A DNA stretch of 64,000 bases from Xiphias gladius (Eukaryota; Chordata; Actinopteri; Istiophoriformes; Xiphiidae), in assembly GCF_016859285.1 (NCBI RefSeq), contig NC_053422.1, positions 19,622,001 to 19,686,000 on the forward strand. Direction: 5' to 3'. Both the position numbers and the translations under genes were made by a program. Positions 61,216-64,000 of the stretch are shown in pieces (the stretch's first letter is position 1; each line of letters begins with the position of its first letter). Below the pieces are notes generated by a model that saw only the letters and a list, made by a program, of their open reading frames with translations, ran no database searches and was not told where the DNA came from.

Positions 61216-62805
61216 TTGATTGATTTGTCCCCGGCTGTCACTGACACTGATGCATTTTCCGAGCAGGCGTGACCGAAGTCACGGTCAAAGGGCGCAATGT
61301 TGTGCCTATAAACGCAATGCAAACGTTTGTAATCCGAATGGGCCCCGTGGTCCCTCTTTATTTCTTAAAACGATAGGGCAGAATTAACATGTGCTCTTGA
61401 ACTTTAGATGGCTTTATGTGGAAGGAACTCAACGGCACCCTACAAAGAGTTAATTTAATTACCGTGAGGGCAGACTTCAAGTCTGTAAAATCAATGACAG
61501 ATGCATATTATTCCTTTTGCTGGGGGAATGATCATGTAAGCTTTATACTCTAGGCCAGGAAAAAGTGCTTGCAGAATGAGTTATATAGGGCAGCTTTACA
61601 AGTGATTGATTTACGCATAATTATTGTGATTGGCACATGATTACATCAAATAATGTAGTTGTCTGGATCCGTCACCTTATTAAACGAAGAAAGAGTCATG
61701 GCTTTGGCAGCTGTCTGCGAAACCTACTGGAGGGATGTTAAATACCTTCCACCAGTTAGAGTTACATGAATTAGATGAATAATCCACCAGATGTGTCATT
61801 ACAATGAGTTATTCTCTTCTTAAATGTCCATCAGAGAGTCTACGACTTTATGTTTTTATTTTCTTAAAAAAAATAGAAGAAAAGATGCAGCTTTGATTTT
61901 CCTCTCATGAACTTTGAATCATGATGCAGTCACTATATTTAAGATGGGAACACTTGATTGTATAGTATGTTTATAGACAGCAGTCGAAAGATGTCATTTT
62001 TGGAAGCTGTAGAATATAAAAATGGTCTATTAAGGGTTTGAGCTGCAGTATTTCAAAAATTAACTACAGAGAGAAACCAAAGGCATGTTGGAAGCTCAGG
62101 CAGGGAGTTTTCTCAGCAGTGGAGGAATGCTCTGGGAGGGACTACTGCAGATGGCAGAGGAAATAGCTCCACTGCCTGGAATGGAGCTCTTAAGCTCAGA
62201 AAACAAACAGTCAATTTTAACATAGACATATTTTAGCTCTGAATTTCAAAGCAGTCAGCAAAACTGCAGAATTACTGTAAGACACTGATCTTTTTTTTTT
62301 TTTGTACGATAGCAGACAATGACCTAGATCTTTTTATTAATTTGAGCCAAAAAGCTTTAAGTCTCTTCTATTAAATTGTTTATTTGAAATGTTTCCCCGC
62401 CTACGTCTGTGAGTTCTTTGTCTACAGCTCCGGTCTGCTGAGTCAAGTGTCCTCAAAGCCTTATTTTTCTCGCTGGATTGGTTGGAATCAAAAGTACTGC
62501 AAGGACCCATAAAAACCATGTGGTGCAGACACAATTATGTGGGTTTTAAGGAGAATTTTCAATCCCAGACTTGTTAAAAATTTGTCCTCGCTGCTTCACT
62601 CTGTTTGTACATAAATGCGGTGTGGTGAGCTTTAATTAGATGTTGAGGGAGCGGTATTTGTTTGAATAGCTGATGTAAGTCTCACAAAGTTAGGGTCCCT
62701 TTGATCATTAATAAAACATCTCTATTATGGAACATAAAACTAAATCCCTTGTTTCTCTCATTGATCAGGCTTTCCACTTTGCTCTCTCTGTCTCTTTCAC
62801 TCCAG

Positions 62806-64000
62806 ATCTGACACGGAGCGCCAGTTTATCAGAGAAGGAGCTCAAAGAGGCTCGAGTTCGGAGTCAGATCATTGCAGCTCAGCTCACCATCCCTTCCAAC
62901 TCCAGCTCCAGAGGCGTGCAGCTCTTCAACCGCCGCAAGCAGAGAGTCAATGCCTTCACGCTTGAAAGCTGTGGAGAGGGGTCAGAGGAGGACAGAGCGG
63001 AGAATGTGAAAACCGACCCCTCGTCTAACAAACTAACATGGGCAGAGAGGAGCAGTGAGGAAAAAGATAGAGATCTCAACCTAAAGAATAGTACTACCAA
63101 GCCACTCTTCTCACCACCTGTAAGGGTACCTACAGTAGGTGATATCATGGAGGAGCCAGGTAAAGACTTCCAAAAAGAAGAGGACATGGAGGGCAGTGTT
63201 ATCCAGGAGAGACACTTCCTCCCTGTCAAGGAAGAGCAGGAGGAGGAGGAAGAAGCAAGAGATAAAATCCACGAGGACAAAGTTAAGGATGAGATTCCCC
63301 TTGGAAGTAATAATACTGATCCAGTCATGATGGAACATGTCAAGGGGGAAGCAGAGATAAATGGGGGACACACAGGGACAGCCCCCCGTGGAATGCTTCT
63401 TAATGGCTGCCACAATGCCTCTGGACCTGAGAGGGTGTCTGTGTCCACATCCAAGCAGACAAGCGCCATCCTCAACAGAACTGCCAGGCCCTTTTTCTCC
63501 CCAGTGACAGTACAGTCTCCAGAGGCAGTCAGCCCTGTCATGGACATCCCTCCTCCTCCTTCTTACACCACTCCTCCTCTGCCTGCTTTCACTGCTGCCC
63601 AACCTGTGGTGTTCTCACCTCCACCTCCGCCTCCATCATATCCCACACCTCCTCTACCGGCCTTCACAAACCAACCCCCGCAGGCCTACTACTCCAGTCC
63701 ACCTCCGATGTCTCCTGTGATGTTACCTTCTTCCCCTCCACCATCCCAGCTCCCTGTTTCGTCTATATCTCACTACCCACCCATGCCTCATTATGGCCCT
63801 CCCACAGCCCCAAAGCCCTCCACTTCTGTTCCTCAGCCCTCTGGAGAGAGGAAGCTAATAGCACCAAGCAAAACAGGAGTACTTGAAGAGGTGGCTGCCA
63901 GGAGGGCAAGTAAGAAGTCAATGTTCACATTCAAAGAGAAGCCAGTGGTAGCTCCAAACCCTGAGCTACTCTCTCTGGTGCAAGGGGTGGATGAAAGGAA
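62806..64000 (+). CDS. synpo: synpo (synaptopodin), main coding exon, cut by the window end
   Basis: Proline-rich actin-associated protein of kidney podocytes and dendritic spines; it binds alpha-actinin and stabilises RhoA signalling (family knowledge). The exon is open for 398 codons to the window end. It opens [20 protein letters not shown], then [15 protein letters not shown] and FTLESCG, matching the N-terminal block of long synaptopodin isoforms. NRTARPFF, then [20 protein letters not shown] and [15 protein letters not shown] match the conserved core. Between them are an acidic stretch (EEQEEEEEA) and proline-rich repeats with two PPxY motifs (PPSY near 63555 and 63630), as used in human for WW-domain partners. 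Paralogues synpo2 and synpo2l share parts, but the neighbourhood favours synpo. A 222-codon minus-strand frame here is a shadow. Confidence 0.92.

Larger units (their letters stand above)
60304..62805 (+). other. synpo intron upstream of the main coding exon
   Basis: Apart from the hairpin and CpG-rich segment listed separately, no coding sequence is seen. It ends with a pyrimidine-rich acceptor, TCTCTTTCACTCCAG, at 62805. Confidence 0.6.

Noticed and set aside
62879..63547. 222-codon minus-strand open frame
   Set aside because: Shadow of the synpo coding exon on the other strand. The plus-strand frame has the conserved synaptopodin blocks.

Overview
The window is vertebrate nuclear DNA, almost certainly from a teleost fish and probably a percomorph. 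The evidence is spliced genes with GT-AG introns, orthologues of four vertebrate genes, long CA/TG microsatellites, and fold-back repeat families that I recognise from teleost genomes. There are no bacterial operons, phage genes or CRISPR arrays. Species assignment is inference.

Layout. (1) About 434-7775, plus strand: the 3' two thirds of tnip1 (ABIN-1), a ubiquitin-binding inhibitor of NF-kB signalling; its 5' exons lie before the window. (2) 9855-13870, minus strand: a complete five-exon gpx3, the secreted selenium glutathione peroxidase. It has an in-frame TGA for selenocysteine and a recognisable type 2 SECIS hairpin in its 3' UTR. tnip1 and gpx3 converge tail to tail. (3) 14029-14307: a 24/48-bp tandem array just upstream of gpx3. 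(4) About 16330-17337: a decayed 3' fragment of an I/Nimb-like LINE that ends about 80 bp before the dctn4 start codon. (5) 17414-25967, plus strand: complete dctn4 (dynactin p62), 13 constant coding exons plus a 21-nt alternative microexon. (6) 25968 to about 58 kb: more than 30 kb without a gene I can support. It holds dispersed repeats, two fold-back elements, two diverged copies of one repeat, three long CA/TG arrays and two striking short hairpins. (7) About 58137-64000, plus strand: the 5' part of synpo (synaptopodin). One large coding exon starts at 62806 and runs off the window, and two upstream candidate first exons are both in compatible phase.

The genes do not form a pathway. They are a conserved neighbourhood, and from memory human 5q33.1 carries SYNPO, DCTN4, GPX3 and TNIP1 in this order. 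Relative to that memory, synpo appears flipped with respect to dctn4, and no RBM22, MYOZ3 or SMIM3 coding sequence was seen between them. I found no convincing undescribed system. The most interesting points are the recoding machinery of gpx3, a possible alternative gpx3 first exon lacking the signal peptide, the higher-order repeat at its promoter, the dctn4 microexon, the two-promoter structure of synpo, and near-perfect hairpins in the gene-poor region.
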